The position numbers were made by a program, and so were the translations under genes. Below the pieces are notes generated by a model. That model searched no databases and was not told where the DNA came from. It saw nothing but the letters and a program-made list of their open reading frames with translations. A stretch of 64,000 nucleotides of DNA from NCBI RefSeq assembly GCF_002208095.1, contig NZ_CP017990.1, positions 4,774,001-4,838,000 of the forward strand, in the 5' to 3' direction. This DNA comes from Enterobacter cloacae complex sp. ECNIH7. Lineage in GTDB: Bacteria; Pseudomonadota; Gammaproteobacteria; Enterobacterales; Enterobacteriaceae. Shown piece by piece: positions 34,847 through 45,576 of this stretch. Numbering within the stretch: the first letter of the stretch is position 1; each line of letters opens with the position of its first letter.

Positions 34847-36141
34847 CATCGCTCCTGTTTGATCTGCAGCTTCCGCAACATTTCCCGTGTGACTAACACG
34901 ATCCCCTCTTCCGAACGATAGAAACGACGCGCGTCTTCTTCCGCGTTCTCACCAATCACCATCCCTTCTGGGATGACGCAGGCACGATCGATAACGCAGC
35001 GACGCAGACGGCACGAGCGCCCTACCCAGACATCAGGCAGTAAGACTGCCGAATCGATATTACAGAATGAATTTATCCGCACGCGGGGGAACAGCACCGA
35101 CTGCACCACCACCGAGCCTGAAATAATGCACCCGCCGGACACCAGCGAGTTCAGCGTCATACCGTGGCTGCCGGAGCGGTCCTGCACGAATTTGGCCGGG
35201 GGCAGCGATTCCATATGGGTACGAATCGGCCAGTTCTGGTCGTACATATCCAGCTCAGGCGTGACTGACGCCAGATCGAGGTTCGCTTTCCAGTAGGCTT
35301 CCAGGGTTCCCACATCGCGCCAGTAAGGTTCCGCATTGGGGTCGGACTGCACGCAGGACAGCGGGAAAGGATGTGCATACGCCATGCCAGCTTTAGTGAT
35401 TTTCGGAATGATGTCTTTACCGAAGTCGTGGCTGGAGTTTTCGTCTTTGTCGTCTTCTTCCAGCAGCTCATAAAGATAATCTGCATCAAAGACATAAATC
35501 CCCATGCTGGCGAGCGATTTGGTATCATCGCCGGGCATGGTTGGCGGGTTCGCCGGTTTTTCAACAAAGTCGATAATTTTGTCGTCGGCATCCACGTGCA
35601 TCACGCCAAACGCCGTCGCTTCAGCAACGGGCACAGGCAGACACGCTACGGTGCAGCGCGCCCCTTTTTCGACGTGGTCGATGAGCATGTGGGAGTAATC
35701 TTGCTTGTAGATGTGGTCCCCGGCGAGGATCACGATGTATTCCGCGCTGTAGCGGCGAATGATGTCGAGGTTCTGCGTCACCGCATCCGCCGTTCCGCGG
35801 TACCAGTTCTCGCCGTGGACGCGTTGCTGAGCGGGAAGGAGATCGACAAACTCGTCCATCTCTTCGCTGAAGAATGACCAGCCGCGCTGGATATGCTGAA
35901 CCAGCGTGTGCGACTGATACTGCGTAATGACGCCAATACGGCGAATGCCCGAGTTGAGACAGTTGGAGAGCGCAAAGTCGATGATACGGAACTTACCACC
36001 AAAGTGAACGGCCGGTTTCGCGCGCTTGATGGTCAAATCTTTCAGACGGGTACCACGTCCACCCGCAAGTATCAGGGCAACCGTTTTTAATGGTAGCTGG
36101 CGCGCCAACATTAAGGGATCGTTCTTCTCTAATCTAACCAT
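34846..36141 (-). CDS. glgC: Glucose-1-phosphate adenylyltransferase
   Basis: A 431-residue enzyme that makes ADP-glucose, the rate-limiting step of bacterial glycogen synthesis; in E. coli it is activated by fructose-1,6-bisphosphate and inhibited by AMP. The nucleotidyltransferase motif [14 protein letters not shown] lies near residue 25, with [14 protein letters not shown] after it. A left-handed beta-helix follows at the C terminus. The start [10 protein letters not shown] has AGGAG seven bases upstream; a 12-codon upstream extension is not supported. Confidence 0.97.
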   Translation of the reverse strand: MVRLEKNDPLMLARQLPLKTVALILAGGRGTRLKDLTIKRAKPAVHFGGKFRIIDFALSNCLNSGIRRIGVITQYQSHTLVQHIQRGWSFFSEEMDEFVDLLPAQQRVHGENWYRGTADAVTQNLDIIRRYSAEYIVILAGDHIYKQDYSHMLIDHVEKGARCTVACLPVPVAEATAFGVMHVDADDKIIDFVEKPANPPTMPGDDTKSLASMGIYVFDADYLYELLEEDDKDENSSHDFGKDIIPKITKAGMAYAHPFPLSCVQSDPNAEPYWRDVGTLEAYWKANLDLASVTPELDMYDQNWPIRTHMESLPPAKFVQDRSGSHGMTLNSLVSGGCIISGSVVVQSVLFPRVRINSFCNIDSAVLLPDVWVGRSCRLRRCVIDRACVIPEGMVIGENAEEDARRFYRSEEGIVLVTREMLRKLQIKQER

Positions 36142-36158
36142 GACTAACTCCTTTTTTA

Positions 36159-38132
36159 TCATCTTTGGAATACGCACACTCCGTGCGCAGGCCCGTGCCA
36201 GACAGCCATTACTACCGGATTATCCGCTCCGGCAAAGGGGGGAACAGCTCGCCATTCCCCTTCAGGTAAAACAATCGCTGCGACGTCATCCGTCGCGTTC
36301 AGCGTGACCAGCCATTTATCCGACAGCAGGATTTGCAGGCGTGGTACGCCGTGTTGCCACTCTTGCGCGCTTAAGGGTTGCGCGTCTTGATTCAACCAGC
36401 GAACGTTGCCGTCACCCTCTTCCCACCAGCGGTCGGTGGTCAGCGCGGGGATCTGCTGGCGAAGATGGATCAGCGCAGCGGTAAAATGAATCAGCCCGCT
36501 GTTGGCTTCACCCCAGTCGAGCCAGGTTAACGTGTTGTCCTGGCAATACGCATTGTTGTTACCGTGCTGGCTATGGCCGTGTTCATCGCCTGCCAGCAGC
36601 ATCGGCGTGCCCTGCGACAATAAAAGCGTTGTCAGCAAAGCGTGAACGCTGGCGCGTCGCCGCTCGATGACGTCCAGGCTTCCGCCTAACCCTTCTATAC
36701 CATGATTAAAGCTATGGTTATTGTTAGTGCCATCGCGATTCTCTTCGCCGTTTGCCTCATTGTGTTTCTGATTGAAACAAACGCAGTCCCTGAGCGTAAA
36801 ACCGTCGTGTGCCGTCAACAGATTGACGGTGGCCGACGGGCGTTTGCCGTCGCGCTTAAAGAGATCGCTTGAAGCGGCAAAGCGTCCGGCGAACTCCCCC
36901 AGCGACAGATTCCGTTCCAGCCAGAAGCGGCGCGCGGCATCGCGGTAGTGATCGTTCCACTCGGCAAACAGCGGCGGGAAATTCCCGACCTGATAACCGC
37001 CTTCCCCGATGTCCCACGGCTCGGCAATGAGCTTCACGCGCGAGAGCACCGGACAGTTTTTTATCGCCTCAAACAGCGGAGCCTGCTGGCTGAACGCCGG
37101 CGTGCGCCCCATTACGGGCGCCAGGTCGAAACGAAAACCGTCGACGTGGAACGTTTCCACCCAGTATTTCAGGCATTCATAAGCAAAATGCGTGACCGCC
37201 GGATGGCTGAGGTTGAGCGTGTTACCGCAGCCGGTCCAGTTCTCATAATCGCCATCCTGCCTGATCCAATAATAGCTACGGTTATCAATTCCGCGCATGG
37301 AGAGCGTCGGACCGTCGAGATCGCTTTCAGCACTGTGGTTCAGCACGACGTCCAGAATGACCTCAATGCCCGCCGTATGGAGCGCCTTCACCGCATCGCG
37401 AAACTCGTCCCGCGCCTGTTCCGGATGGGCGGCATAGCGTGGCTCAAGCGCGAACATCGCCAGCGGGTTGTAGCCCCAGTAGTTGCTTAGCCCCAGCCGC
37501 TGCAGGCGCGGCTCGCTGGCGAAATGGGCGACGGGCAACAGCTCCAGAGCGGTGATGCCGAGGTGTTTCAGGTAGGCGATCATGGTGGGATGCCCGAGCG
37601 CCTTATAGGTGCCGCGCATCTCTTTGGGGATCGACGGGTGAAGGTAGGTCAGCCCTTTGACGTGGGCTTCATAAATGACGGTATTGCCCCACGGCGTCTG
37701 CGGCGGGGCATCGTCTTCCCAGTCATAAAAATCGTTCACCACCACGCTTTTTGGCGCGACGGGCGCGCTGTCGCGATGGTCAGGCCCGCCGTAGCCCACG
37801 TGGAAAAGCGGGTCGTCTTTAAATTCACCGTCCACGCGGTGCGCGCACGGATCAATCAGCAGCTTCGCCGGGTTAAACCAGTGGCCCTGCGCCGGCTCCC
37901 ACGGACCGTGCACGCGAAAGCCATAGTGCATGCCTGGCCGTCCTCCGGCCAGGTAGCCGTGCCAGGTATCCCCCGTGCGCGCGGGTAAATCGTAACGGTG
38001 CTCGTTACCTTCCCCGTCAAACACGCACAGTTCTACCCGCTCAGCATGAGCGGAAAAGAGGGTGAAATTGACACCCTTTCCGTCAAAACGCGCGCCGAGC
38101 GGTTCGGGTTCACCTGCCGTAAGCTGCGTCAT
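36159..38132 (-). CDS. glgX: Glycogen debranching enzyme GlgX
   Basis: A 657-residue GH13 isoamylase-type enzyme that cuts alpha-1,6 branches left after GlgP action. It has an N-terminal CBM48-like domain (about 1-130). The catalytic barrel shows [19 protein letters not shown] (nucleophile Asp), [12 protein letters not shown] (acid Glu) and TAHDGFTL. Its ATG overlaps the glgB stop by four bases, and glgC starts 17 bases beyond its stop. Confidence 0.96.
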   Translation of the reverse strand: MTQLTAGEPEPLGARFDGKGVNFTLFSAHAERVELCVFDGEGNEHRYDLPARTGDTWHGYLAGGRPGMHYGFRVHGPWEPAQGHWFNPAKLLIDPCAHRVDGEFKDDPLFHVGYGGPDHRDSAPVAPKSVVVNDFYDWEDDAPPQTPWGNTVIYEAHVKGLTYLHPSIPKEMRGTYKALGHPTMIAYLKHLGITALELLPVAHFASEPRLQRLGLSNYWGYNPLAMFALEPRYAAHPEQARDEFRDAVKALHTAGIEVILDVVLNHSAESDLDGPTLSMRGIDNRSYYWIRQDGDYENWTGCGNTLNLSHPAVTHFAYECLKYWVETFHVDGFRFDLAPVMGRTPAFSQQAPLFEAIKNCPVLSRVKLIAEPWDIGEGGYQVGNFPPLFAEWNDHYRDAARRFWLERNLSLGEFAGRFAASSDLFKRDGKRPSATVNLLTAHDGFTLRDCVCFNQKHNEANGEENRDGTNNNHSFNHGIEGLGGSLDVIERRRASVHALLTTLLLSQGTPMLLAGDEHGHSQHGNNNAYCQDNTLTWLDWGEANSGLIHFTAALIHLRQQIPALTTDRWWEEGDGNVRWLNQDAQPLSAQEWQHGVPRLQILLSDKWLVTLNATDDVAAIVLPEGEWRAVPPFAGADNPVVMAVWHGPAHGVCVFQR

Positions 38133-40315
38133 TCGCCCTCCCGCATCAGCCAGATGGTGCCAAGCGGCGGCAGCGTCAGGCTCAGGGAGTTGGGTCGCCC
38201 GTGGCTTTCGATGGCATCGCTCTGTACCAGCCCGCCGTTACCGGCGTTGCTGCCGTGATAGTGCATCGAGTCGGTATTCAGGATCTCGCGCCATTTGCCC
38301 GGCTGGTTAATGCCGAAGCGGTAGTGTTCGCGCGGCACCGGCGTGAAGTTGCTGGCGACGATGATCTCGTTACCCGCTTTGTCACGACGCACAAAGACAA
38401 ACACCGAGCGCTCGTGGTCGTCCACTACCAGCCACTCAAAGCCGTACGGATCGAAGTCGAGCTCGTGCAGCGCTTTGTGGTGGCGGTAGGTCAGGTTCAG
38501 GTCGCGCACCAGACGCTGCACCCCGTGGTGCCAGTTGTCGCCACCTTCCAGCAGGTGCCAGTCGAGGCTGGCGTCGTGGTTCCACTCGCGTCCCTGTGCG
38601 AACTCATTGCCCATAAACAGCAGTTTCTTGCCCGGGAAGGCAAACATCCAGCCGTAGTAGGCGCGCAGGTTGGCAAACTTCTGCCACGCGTCGCCCGGCA
38701 TGCGGTCGAGAATCGATTTTTTGCCGTGCACCACTTCATCGTGCGACAGCGGCAGCATGAAGTTTTCGGTGTAGTTGTAGAGCATCCCGAACGTCAGCTT
38801 ATCGTGATGATACTTACGGTGAACCGGATCCAGCTTCATGTAGTCGAGCGTGTCGTGCATCCAGCCCAGGTTCCACTTGTACCAGAACCCCAGGCCGCCT
38901 AATGACGGCGGACGGGAGACGCCCGCAAAGTCGGTCGACTCTTCCGCCATGGTCACGGCACCGTCCACCTGCTCGCCGATAATGCGGTTGGTATTGCGCA
39001 GGAACTCAATGGCTTCCAGGTTTTCACGGCCGCCAAACTCGTTCGGGATCCACTCCCCCTCTTTGCGGCTGTAGTCGCGGTAGATCATCGACGCCACCGC
39101 ATCGACGCGCAGGGCATCAATACCAAACCGCTCGATCCAGTACAGGGCATTCCCGACCAGATAGTTGGCGACCTCACGACGACCGTAGTTGTAGATCAGC
39201 GTGTTCCAGTCCTGGTGATAGCCTTCGCGCGGGTCGCTATGCTCGTACAGCTTCGTGCCGTCAAATTCTGCCAGCGCGAAATCATCCGCAGGGAAATGGC
39301 CCGGCACCCAGTCGAGGATGACGTTCAGCCCGGCGGCGTGCGCGGCATCAATGAAATAGCGGAAGTCGTCGCGCGTGCCGAAGCGGCGCGTTGGCGCATA
39401 CAGCCCGGTGGGCTGATAGCCCCAGCTGCCGTCGAACGGGTGCTCGTTGACCGGCAGCAGCTCAAGGTGGGTAAAGCCCATCCATTTGGCATAGGGCACC
39501 AGCTGGTCGGCAAGCTCACGGTAGCTGAGCCAGAAGTTGTTATCGGTGTGGCGACGCCAGGAGCCAAGGTGTACCTCATAGACGGAGATGGGCGCGTCAA
39601 AGCGGTTGGCCTGTTTGCGCTCCTCCGTCTGGACGACCTTCTCCGGCAGGCCGCAAATCAGCGACGCGGTATCCGGGCGCATCTGCGCTTCGAAGGCATA
39701 CGGGTCGGCTTTAATGCGCAGCTTGCCGTTAGCGTCGATCATCTCGAATTTATAAAGCTGCCCGGGGTGCGCTCCGGGGATAAACAGCTCCCAGATGCCG
39801 CTTTCCCGGCGCAGGCGCATCGGATGGCGGCGACCGTCCCAGTAGTTGAACTGGCCGACAACGGAGACGCGCTGGGCGTTAGGTGCCCACACGGAGAACC
39901 GCGTGCCGGTAATGCCGTCCATGGTATCGGCATGGGCACCCAGGGTTTCATAAGGGCGAAGATGCGTTCCTTCGGAGAGCAGCCAGGCGTCCATCTCTTT
40001 AAGCAGAGGGCCGAAGCTGTAAGGATCGTCAATTAGGTTTTGCTGACCGTGCCAGAGAACGGCGAGCTGATAGCGAAAAGGGTTTTTACGGCGGGGCATT
40101 ACGCCCGAGAAAAAGCCACGGGAATCGAGGCATTCAAGATTACCGACCTTGCGGCCGGTTTTGGGTTCAATCACCCAGACTTCTGTGGCATCCGGTAACA
40201 GTGCCCTAACTTCAAGGCCGTCCTCAGTTTGATGCATCCCAAGCACAGAAAAGGGGTCAGCAAAATGACCCGCAATAAGCGCATTAATCACGTCTCTATC
40301 CACACGATCGGACAT
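38129..40315 (-). CDS. glgB: 1,4-alpha-glucan branching enzyme
   Basis: A 728-residue GH13 enzyme that introduces alpha-1,6 branches into glycogen. It has two N-terminal CBM48-type modules and then the barrel with [26 protein letters not shown] (nucleophile Asp), TMAEESTDF (acid Glu) and [12 protein letters not shown] chose [10 protein letters not shown] as the start, with AGGA eight bases upstream; 30 further upstream codons in frame are not conserved. It is first in the glg operon. Confidence 0.97.
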   Translation of the reverse strand: MSDRVDRDVINALIAGHFADPFSVLGMHQTEDGLEVRALLPDATEVWVIEPKTGRKVGNLECLDSRGFFSGVMPRRKNPFRYQLAVLWHGQQNLIDDPYSFGPLLKEMDAWLLSEGTHLRPYETLGAHADTMDGITGTRFSVWAPNAQRVSVVGQFNYWDGRRHPMRLRRESGIWELFIPGAHPGQLYKFEMIDANGKLRIKADPYAFEAQMRPDTASLICGLPEKVVQTEERKQANRFDAPISVYEVHLGSWRRHTDNNFWLSYRELADQLVPYAKWMGFTHLELLPVNEHPFDGSWGYQPTGLYAPTRRFGTRDDFRYFIDAAHAAGLNVILDWVPGHFPADDFALAEFDGTKLYEHSDPREGYHQDWNTLIYNYGRREVANYLVGNALYWIERFGIDALRVDAVASMIYRDYSRKEGEWIPNEFGGRENLEAIEFLRNTNRIIGEQVDGAVTMAEESTDFAGVSRPPSLGGLGFWYKWNLGWMHDTLDYMKLDPVHRKYHHDKLTFGMLYNYTENFMLPLSHDEVVHGKKSILDRMPGDAWQKFANLRAYYGWMFAFPGKKLLFMGNEFAQGREWNHDASLDWHLLEGGDNWHHGVQRLVRDLNLTYRHHKALHELDFDPYGFEWLVVDDHERSVFVFVRRDKAGNEIIVASNFTPVPREHYRFGINQPGKWREILNTDSMHYHGSNAGNGGLVQSDAIESHGRPNSLSLTLPPLGTIWLMREGE

Positions 40316-40522
40316 GGTATTCATCCTGTTTTTTATGTCGTCCTTTTTAAGCGCTCCGGGACGACTTTTAATGTGACCTGAACGGGACAGCACAAAAATG
40401 TGCATCCATTCTGCTCCGTTCGAACCTCAGGTAAGAAATGACTCTTCCTTAAAGCATAGCCAACGCTCTAGATGACTCCTGATAAAAAATAAGACATACG
40501 CGTGTTACTCCATGTAGTACGC

Positions 40523-40547
40523 AAAAAAAAGGGGTGAAAATCACCCC
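40523..40547 (-). terminator. Terminator of asd
   Basis: Read on the minus strand, GGGGTGA and TCACCCC form a stem around a three-base loop, followed by eight T residues. It lies just after the asd stop and before the glgB promoter region. Confidence 0.88.
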
Positions 40548-40564
40548 CGGTAGTTAACAAATTA

Positions 40565-41668
40565 TTACGCCAGCTGGCGCAGCATGCGGCGCAGCGGCTC
40601 GGCGGCGCCCCACAGGAGCTGGTCGCCGACGGTGAACGCGGAGAGATACTCCGGCCCCATGTTCAGCTTGCGCAGACGGCCAACCGGCGTGGTCAGCGTG
40701 CCGGTAACGGCAGCCGGGGTCAGCTCGCGCATGGTGATATCGCGATCGTTTGGTACCACTTTCGCCCACGGGTTGTGCGCGGCCAGCAGCTCTTCCACGG
40801 TCGGAATAGACACATCTTTTTTCAGTTTAATGGTGAAGGCCTGGCTGTGGCAGCGCAGCGCGCCGATACGCACGCACAGACCGTCAACCGGAATGGTGTT
40901 CGCGGTCGCGAGGATTTTGTTAGTCTCAGCCTGGCCCTTCCACTCTTCGCGGGTCTGGCCGTTATCCAGCTGTTTGTCGATCCACGGGATCAGGCCACCG
41001 GCCAGCGGTACGCCGAAGTTATCCACCGGCAGCTCGCCGCTTCGGGTCAGCTGAGTGACCTTACGCTCGATATCAAGGATCGCGGACGCCGGGTTTGCCA
41101 GCTCGGTCGCGACGCTTTGGTGCAGCTGGCCCATCTGGGTCAGCAGCTCGCGCATATGACGCGCGCCGCCGCCGGACGCCGCCTGGTAGGTCGCCACGGA
41201 GACCCACTCAACCAGATCCTGCGCGAACAGGCCGCCGAGGGACATCAGCATCAGGCTGACGGTACAGTTACCGCCGACAAAGGTTTTCACGCCGTTGTTC
41301 AGGCCGTCGGTGATGACGTCCTGGTTCACCGGGTCGAGAATGATGATGGCATCGTCTTTCATGCGCAGCGAAGAAGCCGCGTCAATCCAGTAGCCCTGCC
41401 AGCCGCTTTCACGCAGCTTTGGATAGATTTCGTTGGTATAATCGCCGCCCTGGCACGTCACAATAATGTCGAGTGCCTTCAGCGCTTCCAGATCGTAAGC
41501 ATCCTGCAACGTGCCTGTGGTACCACCAAAGGACGGAGCAGCCTGGCCGAGCTGGGAAGTGGAGAAGAAGACCGGGCGGATAGCGTCGAAATCGCGCTCT
41601 TCAACCATGCGTTGCATGAGTACAGAGCCGACCATACCGCGCCAGCCGATAAAACCAACGTTTTTCAT
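40565..41668 (-). CDS. asd: Aspartate-semialdehyde dehydrogenase
   Basis: A 367-residue NADPH-dependent enzyme that reduces aspartyl phosphate to aspartate semialdehyde, a branch point for lysine, diaminopimelate, methionine and threonine. The N-terminal dinucleotide motif is [13 protein letters not shown]. The catalytic cysteine is C135 in [10 protein letters not shown], and the base is the histidine in [10 protein letters not shown]. It is a single-gene unit between glgB and yhgN, as in E. coli. Confidence 0.98.
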   Translation of the reverse strand: MKNVGFIGWRGMVGSVLMQRMVEERDFDAIRPVFFSTSQLGQAAPSFGGTTGTLQDAYDLEALKALDIIVTCQGGDYTNEIYPKLRESGWQGYWIDAASSLRMKDDAIIILDPVNQDVITDGLNNGVKTFVGGNCTVSLMLMSLGGLFAQDLVEWVSVATYQAASGGGARHMRELLTQMGQLHQSVATELANPASAILDIERKVTQLTRSGELPVDNFGVPLAGGLIPWIDKQLDNGQTREEWKGQAETNKILATANTIPVDGLCVRIGALRCHSQAFTIKLKKDVSIPTVEELLAAHNPWAKVVPNDRDITMRELTPAAVTGTLTTPVGRLRKLNMGPEYLSAFTVGDQLLWGAAEPLRRMLRQLA

Positions 41669-41847
41669 AGCATTTTTTTCCTGCTGAGGGTGTGTGCTGA
41701 TTGTGCAAGCCAGTATTGAACTGGGATATGCTTCACATTACAAAATGCTGCCAAAGTCGCAAGCGAAATTAATCGATGATTGCCCGGCAATCAGAAAAAG
41801 CGCTAATCATCGAAATAACACTACTAAGTATCAGGGATAATTTAAAG

Positions 41848-42441
41848 ATGAGTGAAATCATTTCCGCGGCGGTTTTATTGATCCTGATTATGGATCCACT
41901 GGGAAACCTGCCTATCTTCATGTCGGTGCTGAAGCACACCGAGCCGAAGCGCCGCCGGGCGATCATGATCCGCGAGCTGCTCATCGCCCTGCTGCTGATG
42001 TTTATCTTCCTGTTTGCCGGTGAGAAAATTCTCGCATTCCTCAACCTGCGCGCCGAAACCGTTTCGATTTCCGGCGGGATTATTCTGTTCCTGATTGCCA
42101 TTAAGATGATTTTCCCGAGCGCGGAAGGCAGCAGCAGCGGCCTGCCCGCGGGTGAAGAGCCGTTTATCGTGCCGCTGGCGATTCCACTCGTCGCAGGGCC
42201 GACCATTCTGGCCACGCTGATGCTGCTGTCGCATCAGTATCCGAACCAGATGAGCCATCTGGTGATTGCCCTGCTGATCGCCTGGGGCGGGACGTTTATC
42301 ATCCTGCTGCAGTCGTCGCTGTTCCTGCGCCTGCTGGGTGAGAAAGGGGTGAACGCGCTGGAGCGCCTGATGGGGCTGATTCTGGTGATGATGGCAACGC
42401 AGATGTTCCTGGACGGGATCAGGGCGTGGATGAAGGGATGA
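41848..42441 (+). CDS. yhgN: MarC-family inner membrane protein YhgN
   Basis: A 197-residue protein with six likely membrane helices and the MarC/SNARE-like signature DPLGNLPIFMSVLKH near the N terminus. Its transport role, if any, is unknown. The start MSEIISAAVLL matches the E. coli length; 24 upstream in-frame codons run through the asd-yhgN promoter region. It is the last gene in the conserved run with K-12: the next gene, tusA, is out of place. Confidence 0.92.
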   Translation: MSEIISAAVLLILIMDPLGNLPIFMSVLKHTEPKRRRAIMIRELLIALLLMFIFLFAGEKILAFLNLRAETVSISGGIILFLIAIKMIFPSAEGSSSGLPAGEEPFIVPLAIPLVAGPTILATLMLLSHQYPNQMSHLVIALLIAWGGTFIILLQSSLFLRLLGEKGVNALERLMGLILVMMATQMFLDGIRAWMKG

Positions 42442-42445
42442 CGTT

Positions 42446-42482
42446 CTCCCTCTCCCCGCGGGAGAGGGCCGGGGTGAGGGCA
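42446..42482. repeat. REP-like palindrome between yhgN and tusA
   Basis: CCCTCTCCCCGCGGGAGAGG is followed by GCCGGGGTGAGGGCATCAGG, a copy of the CCCTCACCC family. It lies at the synteny break between yhgN and tusA. Confidence 0.75.
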
Positions 42483-42503
42483 TCAGGCCGCAGAGGCGCC
42501 CAT

Positions 42504-42746
42504 CTACCCCTTACGAATCAAATACCGGTACGGCAGCGCTTCGGTCTGCTGTGCCACCAGTTCATGCTCCATAAAGGTACAAAAGCCGGGAATATCGCGG
42601 GTCGTGGCCGGGTCGTCGGCAATAATCAGCAGCGTTTCACCGGTCTGCATGTTGCGCACGGTTTTGCGTACCATCATTACCGGCTCCGGGCAGCGAAGGC
42701 CCTGGGCATCAAGAGTGTGGTCTGGGCTGGAAAACAGGTCGGTCAT
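42504..42746 (-). CDS. tusA: TusA, sulfur carrier for tRNA thiolation
   Basis: An 80-residue SirA-like protein. The persulphide-carrying cysteine is C19 in [10 protein letters not shown]. TusA accepts sulphur from IscS and passes it to TusBCD for 2-thiouridine synthesis. It diverges from yhhQ as in E. coli. yhhQ encodes a queuosine precursor transporter, so two neighbours serve wobble-base modification. Confidence 0.95.
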   Translation of the reverse strand: MTDLFSSPDHTLDAQGLRCPEPVMMVRKTVRNMQTGETLLIIADDPATTRDIPGFCTFMEHELVAQQTEALPYRYLIRKG

Positions 42747-42913
42747 GATCTTCTCGGTCTGGTAAAAACGGCTGTAGTTTACGCCCGGTTGCGATCAATG
42801 CAAACCAGGTTAACGATTGCGTAAAAACTAACCATTGCAATGTCCTGACAAAGCAGTATCATGCTGCGGTTTTTATTGGGTTCCCTCACCCCAACGTATA
42901 AAAAGGTCACAAT

Positions 42914-43579
42914 ATGACGTCGTTTTCTGAATCACAGCGCGTAAAAGCGTTGTTCTGGCTTTCGCTTTTCCATTTGCTGGTGATCACCTCCAGCAACTAT
43001 CTGGTGCAGCTCCCGATCTCCATCTTTGGTTTTCACACCACCTGGGGCGCATTCAGCTTCCCGTTTATTTTCCTCGCGACGGATTTGACCGTGCGTATCT
43101 TTGGCGCACCGCTGGCTCGCCGTATTATTTTTTCGGTCATGCTCCCGGCGCTGTTCATCTCGTACGTGGTTTCGTCTCTGTTTTATATGGGAAGCTGGCA
43201 GGGCTTTGAGGCGTTAACCCACTTCAACCTGTTTGTTGCCCGTATCGCTGCCGCAAGCTTTATGGCCTACGCGCTGGGGCAGATCCTCGACGTGCACGTG
43301 TTTAACCGCCTGCGTCAGAATCATCGCTGGTGGATGGCGCCAACCGCCTCCACGCTGTTCGGTAACGTGAGCGATACGCTGGCCTTCTTCTTCATCGCCT
43401 TCTGGCGCAGCCCGGATGCGTTCATGGCCGAACACTGGATGGAAATCGCGCTGGTGGACTACTGCTTCAAGGTCCTCATCAGCATTGTTTTCTTCCTGCC
43501 GATGTACGGCGTGCTGCTCAATATGCTGCTGAAAAGGCTGGCAGATAAATCTGAAATCACGGCATTGCAGGCTGGTTAA
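42914..43579 (+). CDS. yhhQ: Queuosine precursor transporter YhhQ
   Basis: A 221-residue VUT-family (ECF S-component-like) membrane protein with about six helices. ATDLTVRIFGAPLARRI is the family-typical cytoplasmic motif. E. coli YhhQ imports preQ0 and preQ1 for queuosine in tRNA. The start MTSFSESQRV is preceded by GGTCAC only, a weak ribosome binding site. dcrB follows in the same direction after 72 bases. Confidence 0.93.
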   Translation: MTSFSESQRVKALFWLSLFHLLVITSSNYLVQLPISIFGFHTTWGAFSFPFIFLATDLTVRIFGAPLARRIIFSVMLPALFISYVVSSLFYMGSWQGFEALTHFNLFVARIAAASFMAYALGQILDVHVFNRLRQNHRWWMAPTASTLFGNVSDTLAFFFIAFWRSPDAFMAEHWMEIALVDYCFKVLISIVFFLPMYGVLLNMLLKRLADKSEITALQAG

Positions 43580-43651
43580 GGGTTCGCTTTATCAGTTGTG
43601 ATAAGATGAACGAATGAGCCGTTATGGCCGTTTATCGAAAGGAAGAAGTCA

Positions 43652-44209
43652 ATGCGCAATCTGGTTAAATATGTCGGGATTGGCCTGCTGGTTGTGGGTC
43701 TTGCAGCCTGTGATAACAGCGACACGAAAACGCCTGCTCAGGGCGCATCCGCAGAGAGCAACGCGACCGGCCAGCCGGTGAATCTGATGGATGGCAAACT
43801 CAGCTTCTCTCTGCCAGCCGATATGACCGATCAGAGCGGCAAGCTGGGCACCCAGGCGAACAACATGCACGTTTACTCCGACGCAACCGGGCAGAAAGCG
43901 GTCATTGTGATTGTGGGCGACGACACCAGCGAAGATCTGGCCGTCCTGTCCAAACGTCTGGAAGATCAGCAGCGCGGCCGCGATCCGCAGCTGCAGGTCG
44001 TGACCAATAAATCCATCGAGCTGAAAGGCCACACGCTGCAACAGCTCGACAGCATCATCTCTGCAAAAGGCCAGACCGCATACTCTTCTGTGGTGCTGGG
44101 CAAGGTTGATAACAAACTGCTGACCCTGCAGATCACCCTGCCAGCCGAAGATCAGCAGAAAGCGCAGACGGCTGCTGAAAACATTATTAACACCATCGTG
44201 ATCCAGTAA
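43652..44209 (+). CDS. dcrB: DcrB, inner-membrane lipoprotein
   Basis: A 185-residue lipoprotein with the lipobox GLAAC, so lipidation is expected at C20. The mature domain is DUF1795-like. In E. coli DcrB is needed for infection by phages C1 and C6 and has been linked to lipoprotein maturation and envelope integrity. AAAGGAAG precedes the ATG. It converges with yhhS, with only four bases between the stops. Confidence 0.93.
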   Translation: MRNLVKYVGIGLLVVGLAACDNSDTKTPAQGASAESNATGQPVNLMDGKLSFSLPADMTDQSGKLGTQANNMHVYSDATGQKAVIVIVGDDTSEDLAVLSKRLEDQQRGRDPQLQVVTNKSIELKGHTLQQLDSIISAKGQTAYSSVVLGKVDNKLLTLQITLPAEDQQKAQTAAENIINTIVIQ

Positions 44210-44213
44210 CGCT

Positions 44214-45431
44214 TCACGATGATGACGTGGCCTCCGGTGCCTGCACCGGGGGCCATTTTTTTAGCCGCCACGTCAGCAGGAGCGCAATCACCACCAGGCC
44301 CGCCGCGGCAAGATAGATCACCGGCACGCCTGCCCAGGACATCACCAGCCCCGCCAGCGGGCCGGTAATCCCTAAAGACATATCCATAAACACCGTATAG
44401 GTCGCCAGCGCTGCCCCCTGGTTCTGCTGCGGCACGGCTTTTACCGCCACCACGCCCAGCGCCGGGAAGACCAGGGAAAAGCCAGCCCCCGCGAGGAACA
44501 CGCCCACTTTCGCGACCCAGGGCACCATCGCTATTCCGGTCAGCAACAGCCCGACAATCTCTATCGCAAAGCAGATCATCGCCACGTTCAGCCCGCCAAG
44601 GCGGTTGATGCCGTTAGGGAAAAGCAGGCGGGCGCCAACAAACGCACAGCTAAACAGGGTTAACGCAAAGGCTGCGCCGTCCCAGCCTTTGGCGTCGTAG
44701 AACAGGGTAATGAAGGTCGCGATTACGCCAAAGCCGGTGGTCGCCAGCGCCAGCGCCATGCCGTACGGCCAGACGCGCCCCAGCACCGCCCGAAATGGCA
44801 GCGGCTTGCCTTTGCTGGCCTTAACTTTCGGACGCGGCAGCGCAAAGAGGATTGCCAGCAGCGCGACCGCCATAATGGTGATAGCCAGCCCATACAGCCC
44901 GCCAAGCGCATAGCAGGCCACGCCGAGCGGCGCCCCGAGCGCCATCGCACCGTAGGTGACAATCCCGTTCCAGGAGATCACCCGGCCAATGTGGGGCGCG
45001 CCTACCACCCCCACGCCCCACAGCGTTGAGCCGGTTCCCGCCAGACTTTGCCCGATGCCAAGAATGACGCGGCCCAGGCAGAGCAGCGCCAGGCTGACCA
45101 GCGGCCAGTGGCCGGTTGCGGCAGCCAGCAGATAGCTCAGGCCACTGAGAAAACAGCCGCACAGTCCCACCACCACGATGCTTTTTGGACCGAACGTATC
45201 CGCGTAGCGCCCGGCATGCGGGCGGCTGAGAAGCGTGGCGAAATATTGCAGGCTAATCACCAGCCCCGCCCAGAAGGCGCTGAAGCCCATCACGTCATGG
45301 ACATAGCCCGGCAGGACCGCCAGCGGCAGGCCAATGGTCAGATAGCTGGCAAAGTTGAAAATCACAACGGAAACGATGCGCAGATTGAGGCGCAGTCCGC
45401 TCAGTGCCGGTTCAGCGGCAGGTTCGGGCAT
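44214..45431 (-). CDS. yhhS: MFS transporter YhhS
   Basis: A 405-residue major facilitator with 12 likely helices. The loop 2-3 motif is SRPHAGRYADTFGPK. The E. coli homologue is a putative exporter; arabinose export and glyphosate tolerance have been suggested. The substrate is unknown here. It diverges from yhhT across 145 bases. Confidence 0.9.
   Translation of the reverse strand: MPEPAAEPALSGLRLNLRIVSVVIFNFASYLTIGLPLAVLPGYVHDVMGFSAFWAGLVISLQYFATLLSRPHAGRYADTFGPKSIVVVGLCGCFLSGLSYLLAAATGHWPLVSLALLCLGRVILGIGQSLAGTGSTLWGVGVVGAPHIGRVISWNGIVTYGAMALGAPLGVACYALGGLYGLAITIMAVALLAILFALPRPKVKASKGKPLPFRAVLGRVWPYGMALALATTGFGVIATFITLFYDAKGWDGAAFALTLFSCAFVGARLLFPNGINRLGGLNVAMICFAIEIVGLLLTGIAMVPWVAKVGVFLAGAGFSLVFPALGVVAVKAVPQQNQGAALATYTVFMDMSLGITGPLAGLVMSWAGVPVIYLAAAGLVVIALLLTWRLKKWPPVQAPEATSSS
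44228..44261 (+). terminator. Terminator of dcrB inside the yhhS 3' end
   Basis: GGCCTCCGGTG and CACCGGGGGCC pair around a short loop and are followed by ATTTTTTT. It lies within the last codons of yhhS, so the two genes share this DNA. Confidence 0.75.
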
Positions 45432-45576
45432 GGGGTTCTACCTGGATTTTTTACAACAGTGTTTCACTATTACCACGGCGCAATAAGAAAATCAGCCCCG
45501 ACTTTCAGATTAACGGTGCCAGACGAAGCGAAGCCCGGGCACTACACTTATCGGGTCATCATATTAAGGAACACGC

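Noticed and set aside
42446..42482. Transposon or insertion sequence end at the yhgN-tusA junction
   Set aside because: No transposase remnant or target duplication is visible; only a REP-like repeat is present.
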